Of a stretch of 64,000 nucleotides of DNA, positions 1 to 8,149 are shown in pieces. The stretch covers positions 2,232,001 through 2,296,000 of the forward strand of contig NZ_CP074197.1 in the NCBI RefSeq assembly GCF_023921805.1, given 5' to 3'. Origin of the DNA: Ruminococcus sp. FMBCY1 (GTDB taxonomy: Bacteria; Bacillota; Clostridia; Oscillospirales; Acutalibacteraceae). Position 1 is the first letter of the stretch; each line of letters opens with the position of its first letter. Under the pieces are notes generated by a model that did no database searches, was not told where the DNA came from, and saw nothing but the letters and a program-made list of their open reading frames with translations. Both the position numbers and the translations under genes were made by a program.

Positions 1-255
1 GTTTTTGTTACGGGTGGCTTAGATATAGGCGGAGAAAGCGACAGCCCAAGTGTTTTTGCAAGGGCTTTTGCGGATAATCCGCCGTTGGAAATGAAAAGGT
101 TAAAAAATTCCTCCGGCAGTGACGGTTATGTATTTGCATCGGATTCGCAGGCAATAATTCTTTTGCCCGATGATCCGCAGCAGATAGAAAACATAATGAA
201 CGGCGCTTTAAGAGGATTTCTAAAAAGGTATAGGGAAAACAAATTGATTGCTTAA
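1..255 (+). CDS. 3' end of an unrecognised protein (partial)
   Basis: Frame 1 is open from the window edge to a TAA at 253-255 and gives 84 residues. The visible part has a Gly/Ser/Asp-rich beginning, then an alternating hydrophobic stretch (AIILLPDD), and ends in a basic helix. I do not recognise the family. The stop codon directly abuts the first possible ATG of the aminotransferase downstream, and that gene's ribosome site lies just after the stop, so the two are probably co-transcribed. Its function cannot be assigned from this fragment. Confidence 0.6.
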   Translation, partial: VFVTGGLDIGGESDSPSVFARAFADNPPLEMKRLKNSSGSDGYVFASDSQAIILLPDDPQQIENIMNGALRGFLKRYRENKLIA

Positions 256-285
256 ATGCAGCAAAGAGGAAAGGAACAGCATTTT

Positions 286-1545
286 ATGAAAACAGAAGCA
301 TTTGAAAAATACGAGTCATCAGTACGCTCTTACTGCCGACACTTCCCGACAGTTTTTACAACTGCAAAGGGTTCAATCATCAAAGATGAAGAGGGCAACG
401 AATATATAGACTTTTTCTGCGGTGCAGGTGCGGTAAACTACGGTCATAACAATGAATACATCAAAGCAAAGACTCTTGAGTATTTTTCAACAGACGGAAT
501 TATTCACGCACTTGATATGTACACAGTTCCAAAGCGTGAATTTATTGAAACACTTGAAACAAAGATTCTTGAGCCGAGAGGATTTGACTACAGAATTCAG
601 TTCCCGGGCCCGACAGGTACAAACGCTGTTGAGGCTGCATTAAAGCTTGCAAGAAAGTATACAGGCAGAAGAAACATCTTTGCATTTATGGGTTGTTTCC
701 ACGGTATGACACTCGGTGCACTTTCCGCAACATCAGAAATGTTTGCGAGAAACGGCGCTATTGCATCTCTTACAGATTGTACACACATTCCTGCTCCTTA
801 TATGGTAGAGGGTCTTGATGTAGTTAAGTATATGCAGATGCTCATTGATGACGACCATTCTGCAACAGATAAGCCTGCGGCTGTTATTATGGAAACCGTA
901 CAGGCAGAGGGTGGCATCAGAGTATTTGATGTTGAGTTCTTAAAGGCTGTAAGGGAGTTCTGCACAAAGAACGATATTCTTATGATTGTTGATGATATTC
1001 AGATCGGTTGCTGCCGCAGCGGCTCATTCTTCTCGTTTGAGCGTGCAGGTATTCAGCCTGACATTGTTGTAATGTCAAAATCAATCGGCGGTATCGGTAT
1101 GCCAATGTCAATTGTACTTCATAAGCCTGAAATTGATGTATGGAAGCCGGGAGAGCATAACGGCACATTCAGAGGCAATCAGCTTTCATTTGTTGCAGGT
1201 AAGGCTGCTATTGAGTATCTTCTCGAAAACAATGTAGAGGCTGAAACAAAGCGTAAGGGTGATATTGTAAAGAACTTTGTTGAAAAGGAAATTCTTCCGC
1301 TTAACGATAAACTTGAGCTTAGAGGTATCGGACTTATGTGGGGTATTGACTGCTCAAAGATTGATTCTGCTCTTGCATCTAAACTTTCTGACCTTTGCTT
1401 TACAAAGAATCTTATTTGCGAGGTAGCCGGCAGAAATGGCAGCGTATTGAAAATTATGCCTGCTCTTGTAATTGAGGACGAACTTCTCTTAAAGGGACTT
1501 AACATTGTTAAGGAAGCATTTAAGGAACTTCTTGCTGATTATTAA
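286..1545 (+). CDS. ectB: Diaminobutyrate--2-oxoglutarate aminotransferase (EctB/Dat-like)
   Basis: A 419-residue class III PLP-dependent aminotransferase. It closely follows the EctB pattern: an ESSVRSYCRHFP start, GAGAVNYGHNN, a PTGTNAVEAALKLAR helix, a CFHGMTLGALS segment, the VDDIQIGCCRSG metal/PLP aspartate region, and the PLP lysine in VMSKSIGG. The family makes L-2,4-diaminobutyrate from aspartate semialdehyde and glutamate. An upstream ATG at 256 lacks a ribosome site; the ATG at 286 follows an AGAGGAAAGGA stretch and gives the usual family length. No ectA or ectC is adjacent, so ectoine synthesis is not implied. The diaminobutyrate may feed another product, or the enzyme may act on a related omega-amino acid. 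Confidence 0.85.
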   Translation: MKTEAFEKYESSVRSYCRHFPTVFTTAKGSIIKDEEGNEYIDFFCGAGAVNYGHNNEYIKAKTLEYFSTDGIIHALDMYTVPKREFIETLETKILEPRGFDYRIQFPGPTGTNAVEAALKLARKYTGRRNIFAFMGCFHGMTLGALSATSEMFARNGAIASLTDCTHIPAPYMVEGLDVVKYMQMLIDDDHSATDKPAAVIMETVQAEGGIRVFDVEFLKAVREFCTKNDILMIVDDIQIGCCRSGSFFSFERAGIQPDIVVMSKSIGGIGMPMSIVLHKPEIDVWKPGEHNGTFRGNQLSFVAGKAAIEYLLENNVEAETKRKGDIVKNFVEKEILPLNDKLELRGIGLMWGIDCSKIDSALASKLSDLCFTKNLICEVAGRNGSVLKIMPALVIEDELLLKGLNIVKEAFKELLADY

Positions 1546-1564
1546 TATTTAATAGATGTAAATT

Positions 1565-1600
1565 AAGCCTGTTCGGTTTTCACTGAACAGGCTTTTGCTT
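1565..1600 (+). terminator. Rho-independent terminator after ectB-like gene
   Basis: A perfect 10-bp stem (1565-1574 with 1585-1594) with a 10-nt loop is followed by TTTTGCTT. It starts 20 nt after the ectB stop. Confidence 0.85.
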
Positions 1601-1666
1601 AGAGAGTTTTATTAAATTTTGAGGTGAATTAGGTTTTAGCTGATTGCTTTATCAAGCAATTATAAA

Positions 1667-1990
1667 AGTTTGGTCGATCTTTTCAAAGGTCGTGGGTGTG
1701 GGCAAAGCCCACAAATACTTTCCGTTTATGCAATCTAACGATAGCCAAACAGCTCGCTGTTTGGCGGCTTGAACACAACGGCGAATGCCATTAAATGCGA
1801 TAGCAACAAGAAAGCCATTCGATATATAATGAAAAGTTAATGATTTCTTTTATAAAAGGCTGTCGCCTGTTTTTTCAAACTCGGTGCAAGCACGCAAACT
1901 GCCACGCTGTTTGCGCCTGATAAATTGTTATATCGGAAGATTTTTATGGGCGCTGCCCAAACCCGCAATTTTTGAAAAATTGAGTAAACT
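1667..1990. repeat. MITE-like element with ~57-bp imperfect terminal inverted repeats
   Basis: The 603-bp gene-free stretch 1546-2148 holds a structured element. Left arm 1667-1724 and the reverse complement of right arm 1934-1990 align along their length, sharing AGTTT, TTTTCAAA, a GGGT-TGGGC core and a CTTTCCG/CTTCCG end. Each arm carries its own small dyad (GTGGGCAAAGCCCAC on the left, GGGCGCTGCCC on the right). Inside are a perfect 10-bp hairpin at 1744-1765 and another dyad at 1894-1914. About 20-30 bp of imperfect direct repeat flank it (AATTAGGTTTTAGCTGATT at 1627-1645 and a variant at 2011-2030). No ORF fits. It could be a MITE or REP-like element. Confidence 0.6.
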
Positions 1991-2105
1991 TTTTTTGCTT
2001 TTTGGAGGATAATTTAGTGTTAGCTGAATTTTAATGCCCGACCGATACTCCGCTAAAACATAATTTACCCCGACTTTTGAAAGAACTGTTTTAATAAAAA
2101 ATTAA

Positions 2106-2148
2106 CTAAAAAGGCAATACCACAATTAATGTGATATTGCCTCAATTT
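2106..2148 (-). terminator. Terminator of the M23 peptidase gene
   Basis: The 13-bp stem 2112-2124 with 2130-2142 has one mismatch. Read on the minus strand it is followed by a T-rich tract. It sits directly after the peptidase stop codon, and the plus-strand side also ends in CAATTTTT, so it may work in both directions. Confidence 0.8.
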
Positions 2149-3690
2149 TTAAAGAAATTCCATAGGGTCAAGGCGGTTTGTTTCACTTCTTCTGATTTCA
2201 AAGTGTAAATGTTCGCCGGTGGAGTCGCCTGTAGAGCCTACATAGGCTACAGTCTGTCCCTTATATACCTTGTCACCCTGACTCACTGCAAGTGAACTGC
2301 AGTGACCGTACAATGAATAATATCCGTTTCCGTGGTCGATTATAACATAGTTGCCATAGCCTGAATCATCATATCCTGCCCATGTTACTGTGCCGCCGTC
2401 AGCCGCTACAATGTCCTGACCGCCGATTCCGTCATCTGAAATATCTATGCCTGAATGAAGTCTGCCCCAACGATAGCCGTAGTAGCTTACAATGTTGTGG
2501 GTGTAGGGAACAGGCCACATAAACGAACCTGTTGCCTCGTATGACGGAGCTTCGCTTGTGCCCTGAACAATTATCTCGTTCTTAGGCTCTTTTGTAACAT
2601 TTCTTGCTGTTTCAACAGAATTTGTCTGTTCTCCGTTTATATATGTTACCTTGTAGGTTACTTCAGCCTCGCCGTTTTCACCTTCTTGCTTGGTTTCGCT
2701 GTAGGTGTTGCTCTTTGAATCGTCATAATCGTATTGAGTATCGTAATTAAGGCTGATTGTATCGGTAACATCAGTAGTAACAGCCACATAAAGGTAATCT
2801 TTAGCAAGCTCAAGAACTTCATCTGCCGTAAGTACGGTTTCATTCGGGAATTTACCGTTGATAATTTTTACTGTATTTGCAAAATCAGCGGTAGTATTTT
2901 CGTCATAACCCTCTTTAGCGTCAGATAAAATTTTATTTAACGCATTGCCGAGGGCAGATGTTTCTCCTGTAACGCCGATTTTTTTGCCGTTAATATAAAG
3001 TGCAGAAAGTTGAGCGCCGATATTGTTGCTCAAAACTGCATTTGTAACAGCTTTTTCCGCAGTATCGGTTGCCTCATCTGCTGTAGCTATGCTTGAAAAT
3101 TCATTTGAAGTATAGTCAACATAAGAGTATCCCGAAGACCTGGCACTTTGTACAGTCGCTTTCTTTTCTGTCGGCGGTACGGAAAGTGCACTTGCGCCCG
3201 ATGCAAAACCTATCATAGCGGCAGTAAGGCAGGCAACAGATGCAAGCATAGCTTTCTTCTTGATTGCCTTATGCACACTTGCTTTTGAAACAGGTGCGGC
3301 GTGAGCGTATTTTCTGTCATTTTTATAGCGTGTTGCAGTAACAAGCTTTAATGTTGGATTATCTGTATTATTAAAGTTTATACCCTGTCTTGCAGCGCTG
3401 TATCGTCTGTCAAAATAACAGATTTCAGCTCGTTTGGAGCTTGTCTGCATAACAGGCTTTTGCTGTATGGCAGGTTTGTTTTGCCTTTTTGTAACAGGTT
3501 TTGTAACATTTCTTTTTACGGTTACTTTTCTTGTTGATTTTATTTTAAACTTTTTTGCTGCAAGCGCAGCTGCTCTCTTTATAAAGCGAACAGTTTTCTG
3601 AGCGGTATTAAGCTCTTGAGGTTTGCGCCTTGTAAAAGGAAGACTCTCGATTTCTTGGTAGCCGTCCTTGCCAATGAACTTTGTACTCAA
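2149..3690 (-). CDS. Membrane-anchored M23 family metallopeptidase with G5-like domain
   Basis: A 513-residue envelope protein predicted to cut peptidoglycan cross-bridges. Residues 1-145 are strongly basic (Lys/Arg-rich). A hydrophobic segment at about 147-170 looks like a signal anchor. A middle region follows, containing a G5-like beta stretch (EVTYKVTYINGEQ). The C-terminal peptidase (about 395-513) has the metal ligands in HSGIDIS and GEHLHFEIR and the catalytic-site HGNGYYSLYGH. Initiation is at TTG (3688-3690), 8-10 nt after AGGAG. The long basic cytosolic N-terminus is longer than in most M23 enzymes. A promoter and a possible WalR site lie just upstream. Confidence 0.88.
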   Translation of the reverse strand: MSTKFIGKDGYQEIESLPFTRRKPQELNTAQKTVRFIKRAAALAAKKFKIKSTRKVTVKRNVTKPVTKRQNKPAIQQKPVMQTSSKRAEICYFDRRYSAARQGINFNNTDNPTLKLVTATRYKNDRKYAHAAPVSKASVHKAIKKKAMLASVACLTAAMIGFASGASALSVPPTEKKATVQSARSSGYSYVDYTSNEFSSIATADEATDTAEKAVTNAVLSNNIGAQLSALYINGKKIGVTGETSALGNALNKILSDAKEGYDENTTADFANTVKIINGKFPNETVLTADEVLELAKDYLYVAVTTDVTDTISLNYDTQYDYDDSKSNTYSETKQEGENGEAEVTYKVTYINGEQTNSVETARNVTKEPKNEIIVQGTSEAPSYEATGSFMWPVPYTHNIVSYYGYRWGRLHSGIDISDDGIGGQDIVAADGGTVTWAGYDDSGYGNYVIIDHGNGYYSLYGHCSSLAVSQGDKVYKGQTVAYVGSTGDSTGEHLHFEIRRSETNRLDPMEFL

Positions 3691-3714
3691 AATAATTTCT
3701 CCTATCTCATTAAC

Positions 3715-3732
3715 TGTTACATTCTTGTAACA
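3715..3732 (-). promoter_or_regulatory. Candidate WalR box in the M23 peptidase leader
   Basis: An 18-nt palindrome, TGTTACATTCTTGTAACA. Read on either strand it fits the known Firmicutes WalR pattern TGTWAH-N5-TGTWAH exactly. WalR controls peptidoglycan hydrolase genes, which matches the gene downstream. The site lies after the predicted start point, which would favour repression. walRK is not in this window. Confidence 0.4.
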
Positions 3733-3746
3733 AACTTAACACTATT

Positions 3747-3774
3747 ATTATAACAAATAGTAACAAAATTGCAA
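3747..3774 (-). promoter_or_regulatory. Sigma-A promoter of the M23 peptidase gene
   Basis: On the minus strand TTGCAA (3769-3774) is separated by 16 nt from TATAAT (3747-3752). The predicted start near 3740 leaves a leader of about 50 nt. Confidence 0.6.
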
Positions 3775-3861
3775 TAGAAGAATTAAAAACCGTAATCTTA
3801 TCCAGTAATTAGCACAAATCTAACAGCGTATATTATGCAAGAGATACAATAATTCTCAAAA

Positions 3862-4317
3862 TCAATTATACTTTAAGTTATCGACTGTTAAATTCTTTAA
3901 CTTATTGTAATATTTATTTAATGCCTCAATAGCACCGTTAAAGTCGTGTTCCTTGTAATTTCCGCACTCCGCGGCAGTATTTCCCGGAATTTCGCCTGTG
4001 TGATTCTTACATTTAAAAACAGTGTCTTTAATAAGCTCAAGGGCATCTTCCTGCGACATATCTCTTACAAGAAAATAAAATCCCGTTCTGCAGCCCATAG
4101 GGCCAAAATAAATTACCTTATCCGCATATTTGCTGTTGCGTGAATATGTTGCAAAAAGATGTTCAATAGTGTGCATAACAGGGTTAGGCAGAAACGGCGG
4201 AGTATTCGGCCTAATAAATCTCATATCGTATGTTGTAATGTCACCGTCAATTCTCGATACATAAACACCCGGTTCAAGTGTATCGTGATTTACCTGAAAG
4301 CTTGCAATTCTTTCCAT
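3862..4317 (-). CDS. luxS: S-ribosylhomocysteine lyase LuxS
   Basis: A 151-residue LuxS of normal length. It cleaves S-ribosylhomocysteine to homocysteine and DPD, the autoinducer-2 precursor, within the activated methyl cycle. Metal ligands are visible as His49 and His53 (HTIEHL) and Cys118 (ECGN); the catalytic Cys76 is in GCRTGFYF. An AAAGAGG ribosome site precedes the ATG. The gene lies 30 nt after a lysozyme-like lipoprotein gene on the same strand with no terminator between, so the two are likely one transcript. Confidence 0.95.
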   Translation of the reverse strand: MERIASFQVNHDTLEPGVYVSRIDGDITTYDMRFIRPNTPPFLPNPVMHTIEHLFATYSRNSKYADKVIYFGPMGCRTGFYFLVRDMSQEDALELIKDTVFKCKNHTGEIPGNTAAECGNYKEHDFNGAIEALNKYYNKLKNLTVDNLKYN

Positions 4318-4347
4318 TATAAAAAACCTCTTTCTTATTTAATAGTT

Positions 4348-5253
4348 TTAAGCGTAGTCTGCAATACCGGTAAAGCAAATGTTAAGGTCAACTTCGCCGT
4401 CAATACCGTCAACCTTACCTGCGGTTGTATATTGCCACATCGAAAATTGATAGTAAAATTCAGGCGTGTCGCTGTATTCGCAGTACCAAATGTCATAGTC
4501 CTTTAATCTTGAAAGGTCATATTTAAAATAAAGTTCACGGCTCGGAGAGTAAATAGATGCGGTATAGCCGTTTGATTCTACGGTCTGGCAGAATGCTCTT
4601 GCACATTCAGTTGCTTCGTAAGCAGAAACATTATCGGTTCTTGCATCATCATCTTTTACAATTTCCCAGTCATAAGCAACGGGATAATCAAGTTTGATGT
4701 CGCCGAGAATGTCTTTTACATAGTTTGCCTCCTCAATAGCCTCATCGGTATTAATTGCTTGGGAGAAGAAGTAAACACCGACTTTGATGCCGTTGTCTTT
4801 TGCCTCTGTAATATTTTTTATTGCATTTTCGTCTTGATACAGAGTTCCCTCTGTGCCGTAGCCTCTGCCGCCGATTCTTATCATAGCAAAGTCAATGCCC
4901 GAATTCTTAACTTTTTTCCAGTCGATAGTTCCGTTGTAATCGGAAACATCAACACCCTCTGTTGATGCCGCTTTACCGTTTACATTGTAATACTTAAAGT
5001 TAGCGTCGGCAGAAAAATTATTTTTATCGAGGGTATTTTTGGGAACATTGGCAAGTTCTGTTATCCAGATTTCTCCGAGAGTGGAATCGTTTATTAAAAT
5101 TTTTTCTCCTGTGGTTTTTACTGTTGTATCTGTAGGAGTGGGGGTGTAGGAACTTTGTTCGGCAGTGCTTTCGCTCTTGCCGCCGCAGCCTGACAGTGCA
5201 ACTGTGCTTACGAGGAGTGCCGAAATAAGTATGTATTTAATTTTTTTCATCAT
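4348..5253 (-). CDS. GH25 family lysozyme-like lipoprotein
   Basis: A 301-residue exported N-acetylmuramidase-like protein. A lysine-rich hydrophobic signal ends in the lipobox LSGC, then comes a Ser/Thr/Pro linker. The GH25 fold starts around residue 100 with GVDVSDYNG, continues through DFAMIRIGGRGYG and the catalytic Asp/Glu pair in PVAYDWEIV, and ends with FSMWQYTTAGKVDGIDGEVDLN. The reading frame extends upstream to 5325, but a TAGGAGTTAAT site places the start at the ATG of 5251-5253, giving a proper signal peptide. It is the first gene of an apparent operon with luxS. Confidence 0.9.
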   Translation of the reverse strand: MMKKIKYILISALLVSTVALSGCGGKSESTAEQSSYTPTPTDTTVKTTGEKILINDSTLGEIWITELANVPKNTLDKNNFSADANFKYYNVNGKAASTEGVDVSDYNGTIDWKKVKNSGIDFAMIRIGGRGYGTEGTLYQDENAIKNITEAKDNGIKVGVYFFSQAINTDEAIEEANYVKDILGDIKLDYPVAYDWEIVKDDDARTDNVSAYEATECARAFCQTVESNGYTASIYSPSRELYFKYDLSRLKDYDIWYCEYSDTPEFYYQFSMWQYTTAGKVDGIDGEVDLNICFTGIADYA

Positions 5254-5333
5254 ATTAACTCCTATTTTGTATTTATTAATGACAGGATAACACAAAAATA
5301 AATTTCTGTAAATAAAATAAGTCAAAATTTATA

Positions 5334-5362
5334 TTGAAAATATTGTGAAAATTAAGTATAAT
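5334..5362 (+). promoter_or_regulatory. Sigma-A promoter for the 85-aa ORF
   Basis: TTGAAA (5334-5339), a 17-nt spacer and TATAAT (5357-5362). The predicted start is about 45 nt before the ATG at 5415. Confidence 0.7.
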
Positions 5363-5414
5363 AGAACAGTATAATGCAACAATATGGCTCACATTAAAGA
5401 AAGGAGTAGGGATT

Positions 5415-5672
5415 ATGAATGCTGCAAAGGTTACAGGTTATGCCAAAAAGCCTAAAAAAGAGCTTATCAAAGCCATTGATGACTGTGTGTCGTTAAGTCA
5501 GCTTTTTGCGCTTATCCAGCATGAGAATATAACTATGCAAATGCATTCACAACCCGGCGCATCAAACCTTGCTCCAAAGGTTCTTTCAGCACAAGAGATT
5601 ATAGATAAAAAAGACACTCCGCTTGAGCGTCTTAAAACTGAAATAAAAAAATCCATTTTAAAAAGCAAATAG
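5415..5672 (+). CDS. Small protein of unknown function, 85 aa
   Basis: A monocistronic unit with its own good promoter, an AAAGGAGTAGGG ribosome site and a terminator directly after the stop. The protein is basic and soluble-looking, with N- and C-terminal lysine-rich helices and no membrane segment, cysteine pair or motif I recognise. The tight promoter-gene-terminator arrangement argues that it is a real expressed gene. Function unknown. Confidence 0.75.
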   Translation: MNAAKVTGYAKKPKKELIKAIDDCVSLSQLFALIQHENITMQMHSQPGASNLAPKVLSAQEIIDKKDTPLERLKTEIKKSILKSK

Positions 5673-5713
5673 CAGTTGTATCGAATTTTGTCGGTACAAC
5701 TGCTGTTTTTTTG
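5671..5713 (+). terminator. Terminator of the 85-aa ORF
   Basis: A perfect 10-bp stem, AGCAGTTGTA (5671-5680) with 5695-5704, followed by GTTTTTTTGC. The stem begins inside the stop codon. Confidence 0.9.
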
Positions 5714-5848
5714 CTTTAAATATTTTGTTGAAAAGAATTGCTGAAGCCTGATAAATTTAGTGGTTTACAGAATACTTTGCCGGTCAATTACAATTGTAAA
5801 ATTAACCATCGCTTTCTGCTAAACATAATTTTATCCAAAAACCTAAAA

Positions 5849-6190
5849 TCAAAAAACAACCACAAGGAGCATTTTAAAGCGTTCTTCACCGAAAACTGCG
5901 TGAGGGTGTTTTGCAGGCATAACGATTGATTCGCCTTCTTTTAATATATACTCAATGTCGTCAACAGTAATTTTACCGACACCGTCAAGGCAGGTTACAA
6001 ATGCGTCGCCACCCGATTCGTGAGTGCTGATTTCCTCGCCTTTATCAAAAGAAAAAAGAGTTACGCTTACTGCATCGTTTTGTACAAGGGTTTTGCTCAC
6101 TACCATTCCGTCCTGATAAGCAACTTCGTCTTTTAATGTAAGCACCTGTGATTTGCTTATATTTTTCATTTTACCGTTTTTAAATAACAT
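5849..6190 (-). CDS. Cupin-domain protein
   Basis: A 113-residue single-domain cupin. Cupin motif 1 appears as STHESGGDAFVTCLDG and motif 2 as GESIVMPAKHPHAV, with histidines and a glutamate in metal-ligand positions. Small cupins like this bind metals or small ligands and are often called quercetin-dioxygenase-like, but the substrate cannot be read from sequence. The frame extends to 6223, but an AAAGGAGG site favours the ATG at 6188-6190, although the spacing of about 14 nt is long. It is transcribed divergently from the ABC exporter. Confidence 0.8.
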   Translation of the reverse strand: MLFKNGKMKNISKSQVLTLKDEVAYQDGMVVSKTLVQNDAVSVTLFSFDKGEEISTHESGGDAFVTCLDGVGKITVDDIEYILKEGESIVMPAKHPHAVFGEERFKMLLVVVF

Positions 6191-6327
6191 TTCCGTTGTA
6201 AGTACCTCCTTTGTTGAAAACATAATTATTTTTTACAATATTATCACATAAATACCCGATAAACTCAATAAAGTGATGCACAATGTATTGATGAATTTTT
6301 GAAAAGTGATATTTTCAATTGCGGATA

Positions 6328-6356
6328 TTGATATATGAATTTTTTTGATGTAAAAT
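6328..6356 (+). promoter_or_regulatory. Probable promoter of the ABC exporter operon
   Basis: TTGATA (6328-6333), a 17-nt spacer and TAAAAT (6351-6356), about 50 nt before the first start codon. Confidence 0.5.
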
Positions 6357-6412
6357 AATAATGTTATACTGTTAAAAGGTTAAATTTAAGAAAGGCAAAT
6401 TGAGAGGAAAAT

Positions 6413-8149
6413 ATGATTAAACTCAGAAGATTTTTGAAGGACTACAAAAAAGAATGTATTATCGGCCCTTTATGTAAGCTTTTTGAGGCAATACTTGAGC
6501 TTATTGTTCCGCTTGTAATGGCGGATATAATTGACAACGGTGTCACCAACGGCGACAAAGGCTATGTACTGCGTATGGGTCTTGTAATGGTTGCGCTTGC
6601 GGCAACGGGATTGCTTAGTGCGCTTGTGTGTCAGTATTTTGCTTCAAAAGCCTCACAAGGTTTTGGTACAAAGGTGAGAAGAGCGTTGTTTTCTCACATC
6701 AACTCACTTTCTCACGCAGAACTTGACAAACTCGGTACACCATCACTCATTACAAGAATTACAAATGATGTAAACCAGTCACAACAGATGGTTGCAATGA
6801 CGATACGATTGCTCACAAGAGCACCGTTTATTGTTATCGGCTCAATTATTATGGCAATGACAATCAGCGTGAGAATGTCAATTATTTTTATAATTGCCGC
6901 CATTATTATCGGTCTTATACTTTATTTTGTAATGACAAAGAGTATTCCGGTTTTCAGCCTTATGCAGAAAAAACTTGATAAAATCGGACTTGTTTCAAGA
7001 GAAAACCTTTCAGGTAACCGTGTTATCAGAGCTTTTTCAAAGCAGAAAAGCGAAAAAGAGAGAATTGATAATTCTACGGAGGATCTTGCAGCTACTTCAA
7101 TTCGTATTAGCAGACTTTCCGCTCTGCTTAATCCCGCAACTTATGTTGTAACGGATGTAGCGATTATTGCAATTATCTGGTTCGGCGGTATTAATGTAGA
7201 TGCCGGTAATATGCAGACGGGTGATATTATTGCGCTTGTAAGCTATATGACGCAGATTTTGCTTGCAATGATAGTTGTTGCAAACCTTGTGCTTTTAATG
7301 ACAAAGGGCAGTGCGTCGGCAGCAAGAATCAACGAAGTCCTTGAAACGGAGCCAAGCGTAAAAGAAACCACAAAAGAGATTATTTCTGTAAATACAGACG
7401 AAAACACACCGAAGATTGCTTTTGACAATGTTTCTTTCAGTTATGGCGGCGGTGATGATGAGCTTAGTAAAATCAGCTTTGAAATCAAGCGTGGCTCAAC
7501 TGTAGGTATAATCGGCGGTACAGGCTCGGGTAAGAGTACGCTTATCAACCTTATTCCTCGTTTTTATGATGTAACACAGGGAAGCGTGGAGGTTGACGGC
7601 AGAAATGTTAAAGATTATTCTTTCAAACAGTTAAGAAAACAGATTGGCATAGTTCCGCAGCAGTCAATACTTTTTAAAGGAACTATCCGTGACAATATGA
7701 AATGGGAAAATCCTGACCTTTCGGATGAAAATATTATTACTGCGCTTAAAAACGCACAGGCTTATGAGTTTGTTTCAAAGCTGCCTATGGGACTTGACAG
7801 CCATGTTGAGCAGGGCGGTAAAAACTTCAGCGGCGGTCAAAGACAGCGACTCTGCATTGCAAGAGCAATTGCGGCACAGCCAAAGGTACTTATTCTTGAT
7901 GACAGCTTTTCTGCACTTGACTTTGCAACAGATGCGGCACTCAGAAAAGCGCTTAGTCAGTACACTCATGAGATGACGGTTATAATTGTAACACAGCGTT
8001 GTTCAACAATTATGAATTCTGATTTGATACTTGTGCTTGATGACGGTATGCTCGTAGGTAAGGGCACTCACAAAGAATTGCTTAAAAACTGCGAAACCTA
8101 CAAGGAAATCTGCCTTTCACAGCTTAGCAAATCGGAGGTGGAAGTTTGA
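6413..8149 (+). CDS. ABC exporter half-transporter, degenerate-site subunit
   Basis: A 578-residue fusion of a six-helix exporter membrane domain (about 15-305) and a nucleotide-binding domain (about 340-578). The Walker A is GGTGSGKST (Lys374) and the signature is FSGGQRQR. The Walker B reads LILDDS, so the catalytic Glu is Asp, and the switch histidine is Gln (VTQRCSTI instead of AHRLSTI). This is the known degenerate pattern of one subunit in heterodimeric multidrug exporters such as TM287/288, BmrCD and LmrCD. The stop overlaps the next gene's TTG start, so the two are translationally coupled. The substrate could be a drug, lipid or peptide. Confidence 0.92.
   Translation: MIKLRRFLKDYKKECIIGPLCKLFEAILELIVPLVMADIIDNGVTNGDKGYVLRMGLVMVALAATGLLSALVCQYFASKASQGFGTKVRRALFSHINSLSHAELDKLGTPSLITRITNDVNQSQQMVAMTIRLLTRAPFIVIGSIIMAMTISVRMSIIFIIAAIIIGLILYFVMTKSIPVFSLMQKKLDKIGLVSRENLSGNRVIRAFSKQKSEKERIDNSTEDLAATSIRISRLSALLNPATYVVTDVAIIAIIWFGGINVDAGNMQTGDIIALVSYMTQILLAMIVVANLVLLMTKGSASAARINEVLETEPSVKETTKEIISVNTDENTPKIAFDNVSFSYGGGDDELSKISFEIKRGSTVGIIGGTGSGKSTLINLIPRFYDVTQGSVEVDGRNVKDYSFKQLRKQIGIVPQQSILFKGTIRDNMKWENPDLSDENIITALKNAQAYEFVSKLPMGLDSHVEQGGKNFSGGQRQRLCIARAIAAQPKVLILDDSFSALDFATDAALRKALSQYTHEMTVIIVTQRCSTIMNSDLILVLDDGMLVGKGTHKELLKNCETYKEICLSQLSKSEVEV

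Noticed and set aside
4159-4506. 115-aa plus-strand ORF between luxS and GH25 genes
   Set aside because: Mostly antisense to both genes, with no ribosome site or motif.
5738-5929. 63-aa plus-strand ORF after the 85-aa gene
   Set aside because: Overlaps the cupin gene antisense and has no promoter or ribosome site after a strong terminator.
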